This document shows, piece after piece, positions 22,395 through 29,103 of a stretch of 46,821 nt of DNA. Within the stretch, counting starts at the first letter, position 1. Each line of letters begins with the position of its first letter. The position numbers and the translations under genes are program-made. The notes beneath the pieces are model-generated. The model ran no database searches and was not told where the DNA came from. It saw only the letters and a list, made by a program, of their open reading frames with translations. The DNA is from a virus: IMG/VR virus record IMGVR_UViG_3300045996_000565, positions 1 through 46,821 of that record; one strand, 5' to 3'.

Positions 22395-22546
22395 CCCACC
22401 CCCCGTACAAGCCCGGCCAGGGCCGCACGCCCGCCGACGCGGCGCAGCAGCCGGTGGCAGCGGTAACCGAATGGACGATTGATGTGGCGGTCGCATGGCT
22501 GCGGCTGCTGAGGAAACTTAGCAGAGTGAAAGGACGGACGGTATGA
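22391..22546 (+). CDS. Small hypothetical protein (51 aa)
   Basis: Overlaps both neighbours by 4 nt. Proline-rich N-terminus (MTHPPYKPGQGRTPADAAQQ) and an amphipathic helix TEWTIDVAVAWLRLLRKLSR with a basic end. Could bind membrane or a protein partner. No family recognised. Confidence 0.55.
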   Translation: MTHPPYKPGQGRTPADAAQQPVAAVTEWTIDVAVAWLRLLRKLSRVKGRTV

Positions 22547-23352
22547 GCACGGAACTGAACGGCATTATCGAAAAGCTGACGGCGCTGCGGGATGATCGGG
22601 ATACGCTGGCCGGGCAACTGGCAGACCTGCGGGCGGATGCCAAGCGGTTCTGCGAGGAACGCGACGCCGCCCGCGCCGAACTCGCGACGTACCGGGCGCT
22701 GATGCCGGAGGTGCGGCAATTAGCACTGATGGCAAAGGACTGCGTTGACGACCGTGTGAGCCAATCCGAGTTTGTCGCCACATGGGATAACTACTTCACT
22801 TTGACAAGTCTGGACGTTCTCCTCGCCAAGCTGCCACCGGAGCAGCCGGTGGAGCAGCCCGCGACTGCCGAGCCGAAGCCCGTGATTCATTGCAACCACA
22901 GCGGCAGCACGGTTTGCGGCGAGTGCCGCGACGCGACTGCCGAGCCGAAGCGGGTGCGGGAGTGGCGGAATGAGACTGAAGGCGGTTTGTACTGGGCAGA
23001 GTACCGCTGGGATGGTGATAGCATGTGGTTCAGAAGTGATCGTGGTCATGGTTGGCTTGCAACAGACAGGACAATCAGTCAGGTAGCGAGCTTGCGTAGC
23101 TATCGCGAAACCACGCCACAGCCTGCGAAGCTGAAGCCAACCCCGCCCGCGACTATTGAGCCGAAGCAGTATGACGATGGTAAAGGTGGGAAAGTTACGA
23201 CAACACTGATTGCCGAAACCACGCCGCAGCCCGCACCCGTCGCGGGCAACGTGCCGCTGACGCTGGTCGGGCCGGCGTCGCTCAACGGGAAGACGGCGAA
23301 GCTTTGGGTGGATGATTGCCGGTGGGCGACGGTGGAGGTGCGGGCGTGCTAA
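22543..23352 (+). CDS. Coiled-coil protein with proline-rich repeats
   Basis: A 269-residue protein. Residues 1-60 are a coiled coil (IIEKLTALRDDRDTLAGQLA...). A repeat unit based on ATAEPK occurs three times (near 107, 131 and 203) around a CNHSGSTVCGECRDA cysteine segment and a WRNETEGGLYWAEYRWDGDS domain. TTPQPA also repeats twice. Likely a modular early protein; no function assigned. Confidence 0.7.
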   Translation: MSTELNGIIEKLTALRDDRDTLAGQLADLRADAKRFCEERDAARAELATYRALMPEVRQLALMAKDCVDDRVSQSEFVATWDNYFTLTSLDVLLAKLPPEQPVEQPATAEPKPVIHCNHSGSTVCGECRDATAEPKRVREWRNETEGGLYWAEYRWDGDSMWFRSDRGHGWLATDRTISQVASLRSYRETTPQPAKLKPTPPATIEPKQYDDGKGGKVTTTLIAETTPQPAPVAGNVPLTLVGPASLNGKTAKLWVDDCRWATVEVRAC

Positions 23353-23729
23353 AGCCATCCGACCTGCCCGCCGACCTGCGCGAACGCATGGGACTTGAAC
23401 CCAAGCGGCACAAGTACAACGTCAGCCCCCGCGAGATGCGCACCATCGACGGCATAACCTTCGATTCCAAAGCTGAGATGCACCATTACCGCAAGCTCAA
23501 GGACATGCAGGCACAGGGGCTGATCCGGTACTTTTTGAGGCAGGTGCCGTTCCATCTGCCGGGCAACGTGGTCTACCGCACGGACTTCATGGTGGTCTAC
23601 CCCGACAACAGAATCGAGTACGTGGATGTGAAGGGCATGCGCACGGCGATGTACAAGCTGAAGCGCAAGCAGGTGGAAGCCCTGTACCAGGTGAAGATTG
23701 TGGAAGTGACGAAAGCGAGGACTGTATGA
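23346..23729 (+). CDS. DUF1064 PD-(D/E)XK nuclease-like protein
   Basis: A 127-residue protein starting at GTG 23346 (GGAGG upstream), overlapping the previous stop. FDSKAEMHHYRKLKDMQ, then YRTDFMVVYPDNRIEYVDVKG gives the E...D...E/DxK pattern of Holliday-junction-resolvase-like nucleases. DUF1064 proteins are frequent in phage replication/recombination regions. Probably cleaves branched or single-stranded DNA. Confidence 0.8.
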   Translation: MLKPSDLPADLRERMGLEPKRHKYNVSPREMRTIDGITFDSKAEMHHYRKLKDMQAQGLIRYFLRQVPFHLPGNVVYRTDFMVVYPDNRIEYVDVKGMRTAMYKLKRKQVEALYQVKIVEVTKARTV

Positions 23730-24175
23730 CACCCGAAGAGGCGGCACAATCCCGCATGGCATCAATCGGCGGCAAGATTCCGGCTGAGGAATCCGACGAA
23801 GGATTCCTTGCGGCGGTGACGGCACCGGACGCCCTGCACCAGCAACTGCGCGAGGCTGAGGCGAAGGCGGCGGCGTGCAGCGTGGCATTAGAGGCGTTTC
23901 TCAATTGGCATGGGGGGCTTATCCCGTGCCGCGATTTCGTGAAGCAATACGGTATGCCACCGGACAATATCGCTACGCTTGAGAGGTTTATTAACTACGG
24001 ACAGGCTGCCCTTGCCGCCCTGCCCGCCCGCGCTACGGCTATGCTTGCGGTGGTCGAGGCGGCGGATGTGTGGAACAAGGCGAAGCGCGGCACCGACCAC
24101 GGCGAATCGTTCTGCCACGCGAGCGATGCCCTGTCTGCTGCGGTCGCGGCGTGGCGGAAGGCGGGTGGCAGGTGA
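23726..24175 (+). CDS. Helical hypothetical protein (149 aa)
   Basis: Alanine-rich helical protein; residues 1-60 are coiled-coil-like (LHQQLREAEAKAAACSVALE), the rest amphipathic helices (FINYGQAALAALPARATAML). ATG overlaps the previous stop by 4 nt. No family recognised. Confidence 0.6.
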   Translation: MTPEEAAQSRMASIGGKIPAEESDEGFLAAVTAPDALHQQLREAEAKAAACSVALEAFLNWHGGLIPCRDFVKQYGMPPDNIATLERFINYGQAALAALPARATAMLAVVEAADVWNKAKRGTDHGESFCHASDALSAAVAAWRKAGGR

Positions 24176-24387
24176 AACTGTTTATTTCTTATGCCGTCAT
24201 GGAACCGAAAACTCACATCTGGTGCTTCAGCAATATTGATTTCTTGGCGGATGGCATTCAGGACATCACGGGCGTCCGCTACATCGAACGGCGGATTGCG
24301 GAGCAGTTGGGCGTGTCTTCTGATTTCGTGAAAATCATCGGATGGCAACCGTTCTATGAGGCGACGGAGAGGGGGGCGGGGAAGTGA
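24172..24387 (+). CDS. Small hypothetical protein (71 aa)
   Basis: GTG start overlapping the upstream stop by 4 nt. Starts MKLFISYAVMEPKTHIWCFS and continues with GVRYIERRIAEQLGVSSDFV, a mixed alpha/beta fold. Unknown function. Confidence 0.6.
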   Translation: MKLFISYAVMEPKTHIWCFSNIDFLADGIQDITGVRYIERRIAEQLGVSSDFVKIIGWQPFYEATERGAGK

Positions 24388-24734
24388 AAGACGCAGACCT
24401 TGCATCGCGCGTAATGTGGATGAAGCAGGTATTAGCCGCCGCAGAAAATGCCATCCGTCGCTATCGCTGCCAGCACATCCGCATTGCCGACGATGGCGAC
24501 CCGCTGCCGCTGCTGGACCTGTTGAGCATCTACGACCGGGACGGCACCACGAAGACGGGGCAGGACGAGATGGAACTGCTGGTGGACGCGGTATGCGGCG
24601 ACATCCTGAACACGGACCCGGAAGCACGCAAGGCGATTGTCGATGAGTGGTTTGCTAAAGATGCATGGGATAAAGCAATGGCTGCGATTGGTGCCGAAGC
24701 CGCTGACGACGACGCCTTCCGGCGGGGGGTGTAG
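24384..24734 (+). CDS. Acidic helical hypothetical protein (116 aa)
   Basis: GTG start coupled to the previous gene. Acidic, mostly helical (MKDADLASRVMWMKQVLAAA, DEMELLVDAVCGDILN, AMAAIGAEAADDDAF). No family recognised. Confidence 0.6.
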   Translation: MKDADLASRVMWMKQVLAAAENAIRRYRCQHIRIADDGDPLPLLDLLSIYDRDGTTKTGQDEMELLVDAVCGDILNTDPEARKAIVDEWFAKDAWDKAMAAIGAEAADDDAFRRGV

Positions 24735-24763
24735 GGATGGTGACGCCCCAGAAAGGACAACGC

Positions 24764-25015
24764 ATGAAGACGGCAACCCGCTCGAGGCTGGCGGTGGAGG
24801 GCGTGCCCCTTCTCCGTATGAAAGAGGAGCATGTGACAACGGCGCTCGCGTGCAGCCGCTCCCACCTTTGGGCTAAGATCAGCACCGGCGAATACCCGCC
24901 CCCCGACAAGACCGACGTTGGCAACCGCTGGGACTCGGCAACGCTCCTGGCGTGGTATGAGGCCGGATGCCCCAAGTTTGCCGACTGGTATCCATCGTGG
25001 GAAGGACGGCGCTGA
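24764..25015 (+). CDS. AlpA-like excisionase / HTH
   Basis: An 83-residue MerR/AlpA-type HTH protein: VTTALACSRSHLWAKIST is the recognition helix region and WDSATLLAWYEAGCP the family's C-terminal piece. ATG 24764 is chosen over 24737 because AAAGGA lies 8 nt upstream. It precedes the integrase by one base, so it is probably the directionality factor (Xis) that bends attP/attR for excision. Confidence 0.75.
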   Translation: MKTATRSRLAVEGVPLLRMKEEHVTTALACSRSHLWAKISTGEYPPPDKTDVGNRWDSATLLAWYEAGCPKFADWYPSWEGRR

Positions 25016-25016
25016 C

Positions 25017-26207
25017 ATGGCGTACATCTACAAAGATGCTCGAGGCCGATACCGGATCCAGTACACCGACGCTGCCGGCAAGCGCCGGGACGCGAAGGGG
25101 TTCACCGACCTGAAGCAGACCAAGGCAGAAGCCGCCCGGCTCGAGGACCGCACCACCAAGCAGAAGCGGGGCATCTTTGACCATGACGCCGAAATAGCCG
25201 CCCAAGCTGAACGCCGCGCCCTATCACTTCACATTGATGAATGGCGGAATCATGTCGCCGCGTCTGGTGCGGATCCGCAGTACGCCCATCAGCAGCACGA
25301 GCGGGTACACCGGATCCTGTGCAACCTGCTGGGGTACACCAAACTCTCGAGCATTCGCACCGAGGATGTACAGGCGACCGTGAACAGCCTCATGCAGGCT
25401 AAGGAGCGGGCAATCAGCCAGCAGACCGCCAGCCACATCATCCAGGCCCTCAAGCAGTTTGGGCGGTGGCTCTGGAAGCCTTCCCGCCGTGCGCGCGCCC
25501 CCATGCTGGACGAACTCAAGAAATACACCGTGACGGACCAGAAGCGCCCCCGTGCGGAATACACCCAAGAGCAGCTATTACGGCTGCTCGAGCAGGTGGA
25601 GGGATCCAATGAACGCCGATTCAACATCACCGGCCCCGACCGCGCCATGCTGTACCGGCTCGCCATCGCCACGGGCTTCCGCCGCAGAGAGCTTGCCAGC
25701 CTCACCAAGGCGTCGTTTGACTTGGACACAGGCACCGTGACGGTTATCGCAGGCAAGGCCAAGAACAAGCGGGAAGCCGTGCAGGCGCTGCCCGTGGAAC
25801 TCGTGGGCCTGCTCCACCCCTGGCTCGAGGGGAAAGCCAAGGGAACCCCCCTATTCAACGTCCCCCAGCATTCCGCCCGGATGATCCGCAAAGACCTCGA
25901 GGACGCCGGGATTGAGATTCCCGACGATGGCAAGTCTCGAGACTTCCACTGCCTCCGTCACACGGCGATAACGAATTGGGTCCGCAACACGACCAATGTG
26001 AAGGTAGCGCAGGAACTAGCCCGGCATTCCGATATCAAACTGACCATGCGGTACACCCACACGACCGACGCCGAACGGCGGGAGACGATAGCCCGAACTG
26101 CAAATGCGCTGCGACTGGTGCGGCCACGAGACGACAAATACGGACAAAGTAAGGAAGGGGAAAGTTCGGAAAGCTCGAGCAAACAAGGGGGCGGGAGTGC
26201 CGATTAA
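25017..26207 (+). CDS. int: Tyrosine integrase
   Basis: A 396-residue tyrosine recombinase. An N-terminal arm-binding strand region (MAYIYKDARGRYRIQYTDAAG) and SAM-like core-binding domain (to about 180) precede the catalytic domain: Arg in ATGFRRREL (about 222), HCLRHT (310-315), ARHSDIKLTMRYTHT with His near 337 and nucleophile Tyr near 345. The Ser-rich tail is acidic. It lies directly before attP in a tRNA-Ser, as expected for prophage integration. Confidence 0.93.
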   Translation: MAYIYKDARGRYRIQYTDAAGKRRDAKGFTDLKQTKAEAARLEDRTTKQKRGIFDHDAEIAAQAERRALSLHIDEWRNHVAASGADPQYAHQQHERVHRILCNLLGYTKLSSIRTEDVQATVNSLMQAKERAISQQTASHIIQALKQFGRWLWKPSRRARAPMLDELKKYTVTDQKRPRAEYTQEQLLRLLEQVEGSNERRFNITGPDRAMLYRLAIATGFRRRELASLTKASFDLDTGTVTVIAGKAKNKREAVQALPVELVGLLHPWLEGKAKGTPLFNVPQHSARMIRKDLEDAGIEIPDDGKSRDFHCLRHTAITNWVRNTTNVKVAQELARHSDIKLTMRYTHTTDAERRETIARTANALRLVRPRDDKYGQSKEGESSESSSKQGGGSAD

Positions 26208-26240
26208 CTGTCGTATCTGCTGGCGTTTACAGCCACTTAA

Positions 26241-26302
26241 CGGAGAGAACGGGATTCGAACCCGTGGTACGGTTATAAACCATACACCGGTTTAGCAAAC
26301 CG
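26241..26302 (-). other. attP core: 3' half of tRNA-Ser(GCU)
   Basis: Read on the minus strand this is the anticodon stem-loop (26288-26302, anticodon GCU at 26294-26296), long variable arm (about 26266-26287), T-arm with GTTCGAATC (26249-26265), acceptor 3' strand and discriminator G (26241). The D-arm and 5' acceptor strand are missing; homology ends at the anticodon stem, where crossover usually lies. No CCA is encoded. It abuts the integrase stop, so it is the phage attachment core, not a working tRNA. Confidence 0.88.
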
Positions 26303-26314
26303 ATTACGATTTTC

Positions 26315-26346
26315 TTGTAACGATTGGCTGATGTGTCTGTTATAAT
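26315..26346 (+). promoter_or_regulatory. Extended -10 promoter for the cargo genes
   Basis: TGTTATAAT at 26338-26346 is a perfect TGnTATAAT extended -10; TTGTAA at 26315 is a badly spaced -35 (20 bp). Transcription would start near 26353, just beyond attP, so in the prophage it lies within phage DNA and can stay active. Confidence 0.55.
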
Positions 26347-26401
26347 TTCGACGTTCTGGCGAATCTGCAAATACACTGCTTCTAAAAACGGAGGTCTAGT
26401 C

Positions 26402-26893
26402 GTGCGGAACAAGAGGAAGAAGCTGATATCGAAGTCTCATAAACCCCCTCCCGCCTGCCTCGAGGACATCCCCAACCTCCGCATGTTCACTCGCACCCCC
26501 GGCTATGTGTACTTCCTTGTCGATGGGAGCCGGGTGGTTTACATCGGGCAGACCACCAACATTTGCCATCGCCTTCGACAGCACAAGCGGGACAAAATGT
26601 TTACGCAGGTGTGGGTGTTGGAGGTGGACGAGGATCGGCTGGACGAGGTGGAAGCCCACTACATCCAGAAGATTCGCCCCTGGTACAACGGCGGCACCGC
26701 CCTCGCCACTGTAGCGGCCCGCAAGAAAGACCTTGGATCCCGCTCGCTGTGCCGTGCTCGCCCTGAATTCCTCGAGGTCTACGTGCCGCCCTCAGCCCGC
26801 AATCAGTGCTACACGATCACGGGCGGGCACACCCTTAGAATAGACCCCTATCGCGGCACACCGACGAAGCGGGCATCTAGTCGGCAAAGCTAG
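26402..26893 (+). CDS. GIY-YIG nuclease-domain protein
   Basis: A 163-residue protein. Starts at GTG 26402 with GGAGG 7 nt upstream, better than any upstream start. The GIY-YIG core is PGYVYFLVDGSRVVYIGQTT then a conserved ICHRLRQHKRD, and the metal-binding Glu is in DEVEAHYIQ. The C-terminal half (YVPPSARNQCYTITGGHTL) is of unknown type. It has its own promoter next to attP. It may be a homing-type or prophage-defence nuclease. Confidence 0.8.
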   Translation: MRNKRKKLISKSHKPPPACLEDIPNLRMFTRTPGYVYFLVDGSRVVYIGQTTNICHRLRQHKRDKMFTQVWVLEVDEDRLDEVEAHYIQKIRPWYNGGTALATVAARKKDLGSRSLCRARPEFLEVYVPPSARNQCYTITGGHTLRIDPYRGTPTKRASSRQS

Positions 26894-26972
26894 GTTTTTG
26901 CCTGCCCTGCCGCTACAGAACCGCGTTATCGCCCACGGGAAACGCCTTTCGATGCCCGACGAATCCCGTCAT

Positions 26973-26999
26973 TACCCCTAACAGACCTTTGCGGCGCGC
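26973..26999 (+). repeat. Repeated leader element, copy 1
   Basis: Shares TACCC..AACAGACC followed by GGCGCGC with 27350-27375. GGCGCGC can pair with GCGCGCC near 27016-27022 to form a hairpin upstream of the next gene. Both copies precede small plus-strand genes. Confidence 0.45.
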
Positions 27000-27042
27000 T
27001 GATTTTTACCGCGCGCCAGTAGACCCCTTTTTGGAGACGATG

Positions 27043-27339
27043 ATGGAAAAGGACGCCTTTGCAAGACGTATGTACCGCAAGATTGAAGACCATGAGATGG
27101 ACCTTGAAAGCGCTAAAGATGGGTTTCTCCGCGCGTGCGGCTGGGATCATCGTTGCGACTATCCGGGGTCGCTGTGGTTGTGGAGCAAGGCGCTGCCAGA
27201 TGGCCGCATTGTGGCTGTAGGCCGCGAAACCGCCATTCACATGGAAGAGGCCAGCAACGAAAGTATTTATGACCCACCCGAAGAGAATGCCCACGGCGAA
27301 ACGCCTGAGCAGCAGATGCGGTCCAATGGCATAATGTAA
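27043..27339 (+). CDS. Hypothetical cargo protein (98 aa)
   Basis: ATG 27043 with TTGGAG upstream. MEKDAFARRMYRKIEDHEMD is a charged helix, followed by a CGWDHRCDYPG segment and an acidic C-terminus. Lies in the group past attP, likely cargo expressed from the prophage. No family recognised. Confidence 0.6.
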   Translation: MEKDAFARRMYRKIEDHEMDLESAKDGFLRACGWDHRCDYPGSLWLWSKALPDGRIVAVGRETAIHMEEASNESIYDPPEENAHGETPEQQMRSNGIM

Positions 27340-27349
27340 CCCCCCGCAG

Positions 27350-27375
27350 TACCCGAACAGACCCGCCCGGCGCGC
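27350..27375 (+). repeat. Repeated leader element, copy 2
   Basis: Second copy of the element at 26973. Here GCGCGGG follows, giving a CCCGC/GCGGG-type hairpin just upstream of the zinc-ribbon gene at 27404. Confidence 0.45.
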
Positions 27376-27403
27376 GGGCAGAACTTTGAAAGGAGAGACA
27401 GAC

Positions 27404-27616
27404 ATGAAGAAGACGGTCAAACAGCCACCCAAGCATGAATTCACCCCATCATGCCCGAAGTGCAGCGAGCTTGATTTGTGGTCGCTGGGGATTATTCTGC
27501 CGCACGTCCGCGGCTACAGGTTGTGTGCCTATGAGTGCCCGGAGTGTCGCCACAAGTTCGTTTATGGCGAACTTGTTAAGAAACAACCCTCGTCGCGTCC
27601 GACGACCAGGGCGTAA
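27404..27616 (+). CDS. Zinc-ribbon cargo protein (70 aa)
   Basis: ATG 27404 with AAGGAGA upstream. CPKC near residue 17 and CPECRHKF near 45 form a zinc ribbon; the N- and C-termini are basic. One of at least six small CxxC proteins in the genome. Unknown target. Confidence 0.65.
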   Translation: MKKTVKQPPKHEFTPSCPKCSELDLWSLGIILPHVRGYRLCAYECPECRHKFVYGELVKKQPSSRPTTRA

Positions 27617-27635
27617 CGTATGCAGGAGACATGAG

Positions 27636-27854
27636 ATGCTACCCCTCGAAATGATGATTGACCTTGCGTGGCTGCGTGGACTTCGGGCGTACACCGAAGG
27701 CAACCACAACAACCCGTTCGTGTATGAAGCGAAGGTTGACAGCATATGGCTATCAATGCTCGGTTCGCACCTGTACGACGCCGAAGAAGCGTGGCAGCGT
27801 GGACACAACGCCGCAAGGGACTACCACGATGCGACCGGGCGGATTCTCGGTTGA
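27636..27854 (+). CDS. Hypothetical cargo protein (72 aa)
   Basis: ATG 27636 with AGGAGA upstream. Helical with aromatic-rich segments (MIDLAWLRGLRAYTEGNHNN, EAWQRGHNAARDYHDATG). Last plus-strand gene before the convergent leftward operon; no intrinsic terminator is obvious in 27855-27921. Confidence 0.6.
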   Translation: MLPLEMMIDLAWLRGLRAYTEGNHNNPFVYEAKVDSIWLSMLGSHLYDAEEAWQRGHNAARDYHDATGRILG

Positions 27855-27921
27855 CCCACGGGGCGATTCCCAGCCACGCTTCGTGAAGTGGCCTCTGCGG
27901 AGGGCACGGCTAGCGTTGCCC

Positions 27922-28797
27922 CTAAACCTCAACCCACGGCAGATTCGCCGCCCGCACCTGCGGCAAGTGCCGCCATTCCGCCCGCGCCTTCGCGTGCCCG
28001 AAACAGTCCCCCGGCGATACAGCCGGCAACGCCCCCTCCGCGATGCCCTGCTTCACGAAGAAAGCGTTGTACCCGTACCTATTCACGCCCACGAGCCTGT
28101 ACCCCCGCCGCTTGCCCAGCTTGGCATAGGCCGCGAGCGAAGCACTGATGAACACGGGAGTTGTGCCGATATGCAGGAACTTGCCCGCGTCAAACTTCGG
28201 GTCATACGGGACGGTAACGGACAGGTCGGGTCCAAGCATGGTGTTGTACTCGACCACCACCACGGGCGGCTCTATCTTCAACGCCTCCCATATCCAGTAG
28301 TCCACCCCGTCAAGGTCAATGGAGAGGACTTGGATATCCCGGTCGAAGCCATGCCGGGCGAGCAGGTCGTTCACCGTCTCGCGAGCGATCCATGCGTGCT
28401 CGAACGTGGGCGGGTATACGTAGGTCTGGCGGGAGCGCCGGTAATAGTCGCGGCCCCGTTCGACCAGCCGGGCGTCGCCATCCACCAGGAACCCGTCCCA
28501 GCCGTGATTGATAATCAGGTTCGCAGTGTTGCATTCGAGCCCGTCGCCGGCACAGATTTCCACGCACCGCTTGGAGCCCGTGCCGACTATGCCGAGGATG
28601 TAGAGCAGGATCCCGTCCTCGTCGGCTTGGGAATAGACCTTAAACCCAACGTCCTGTAATAGCGGGAACTTATCGCGCATCCGCTGGTAGGCGTGCAGGA
28701 GTTGAATCTGTGCGGCGGCGTTGGGAGCCTCGTACTTCTCTTCCCGCATGGCGATCAGGATAGGATTCAGTAACCGACTGCGCAGCCGCTTGAGCAT
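27922..28797 (-). CDS. FkbM-like SAM methyltransferase
   Basis: A 291-residue protein from ATG 28797 (AAGGGG upstream). KRCVEICAGDGLECNTANL carries the SAM motif I, GFLVDGD is motif II, IQVLSIDLDGVDYWIWEAL then VVVVEYN follow. These blocks are typical of methyltransferases that act on glycans or lipids in polysaccharide gene clusters. It is the last gene of the tail-fibre block, so it may modify host surface sugars or virion glycans; substrate not deducible. Confidence 0.78.
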   Translation of the reverse strand: MLKRLRSRLLNPILIAMREEKYEAPNAAAQIQLLHAYQRMRDKFPLLQDVGFKVYSQADEDGILLYILGIVGTGSKRCVEICAGDGLECNTANLIINHGWDGFLVDGDARLVERGRDYYRRSRQTYVYPPTFEHAWIARETVNDLLARHGFDRDIQVLSIDLDGVDYWIWEALKIEPPVVVVEYNTMLGPDLSVTVPYDPKFDAGKFLHIGTTPVFISASLAAYAKLGKRRGYRLVGVNRYGYNAFFVKQGIAEGALPAVSPGDCFGHAKARAEWRHLPQVRAANLPWVEV

Positions 28798-28866
28798 AGA
28801 GTGTTCCCCTTCAATCGCCATGAAGGGTACGATAGGCTGCGGCAGTGTGCAAACGAAGGGAGCGTT

Positions 28867-29103
28867 ATGGACCTTATCCCCGTGCCCGACCAGCTTCAGA
28901 GAGAGGGGGTACGCAGCATCAATGCCGTCAAATTGCGGCACCTGCTGCACGCCAAGGGCTACACCGTGCCCCAGGTCGCCCGCACGCTGCGGCTGTACCT
29001 GCCGGAAGTGGAGCGGCTGGCGGACGGTGAGGCACTACTGACGGATGCCGATTGGAAAGACCTGTTCGCGAAGATTGCGGCGCTGCCGGATCGTTGGGGC
29101 TAG
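28867..29103 (+). CDS. Small Cro/XRE-like HTH protein, antisense island
   Basis: A 78-residue protein from ATG 28867 (AAGGGAG upstream). Helices LRHLLHAKG, YTVPQVARTLRL and YLPEVERLADG look like a lambda-Cro-type HTH. It is on the plus strand inside the leftward tail block, overlapping the 3' end of the tailspike gene by 4 nt and divergent from the methyltransferase. An isolated oppositely transcribed HTH gene could be expressed in the prophage. Confidence 0.65.
   Translation: MDLIPVPDQLQREGVRSINAVKLRHLLHAKGYTVPQVARTLRLYLPEVERLADGEALLTDADWKDLFAKIAALPDRWG

Noticed and set aside
26241-26302. Functional tRNA gene
   Set aside because: Only the 3' half is present; the sequence beyond the anticodon stem cannot form a D-arm or acceptor strand.
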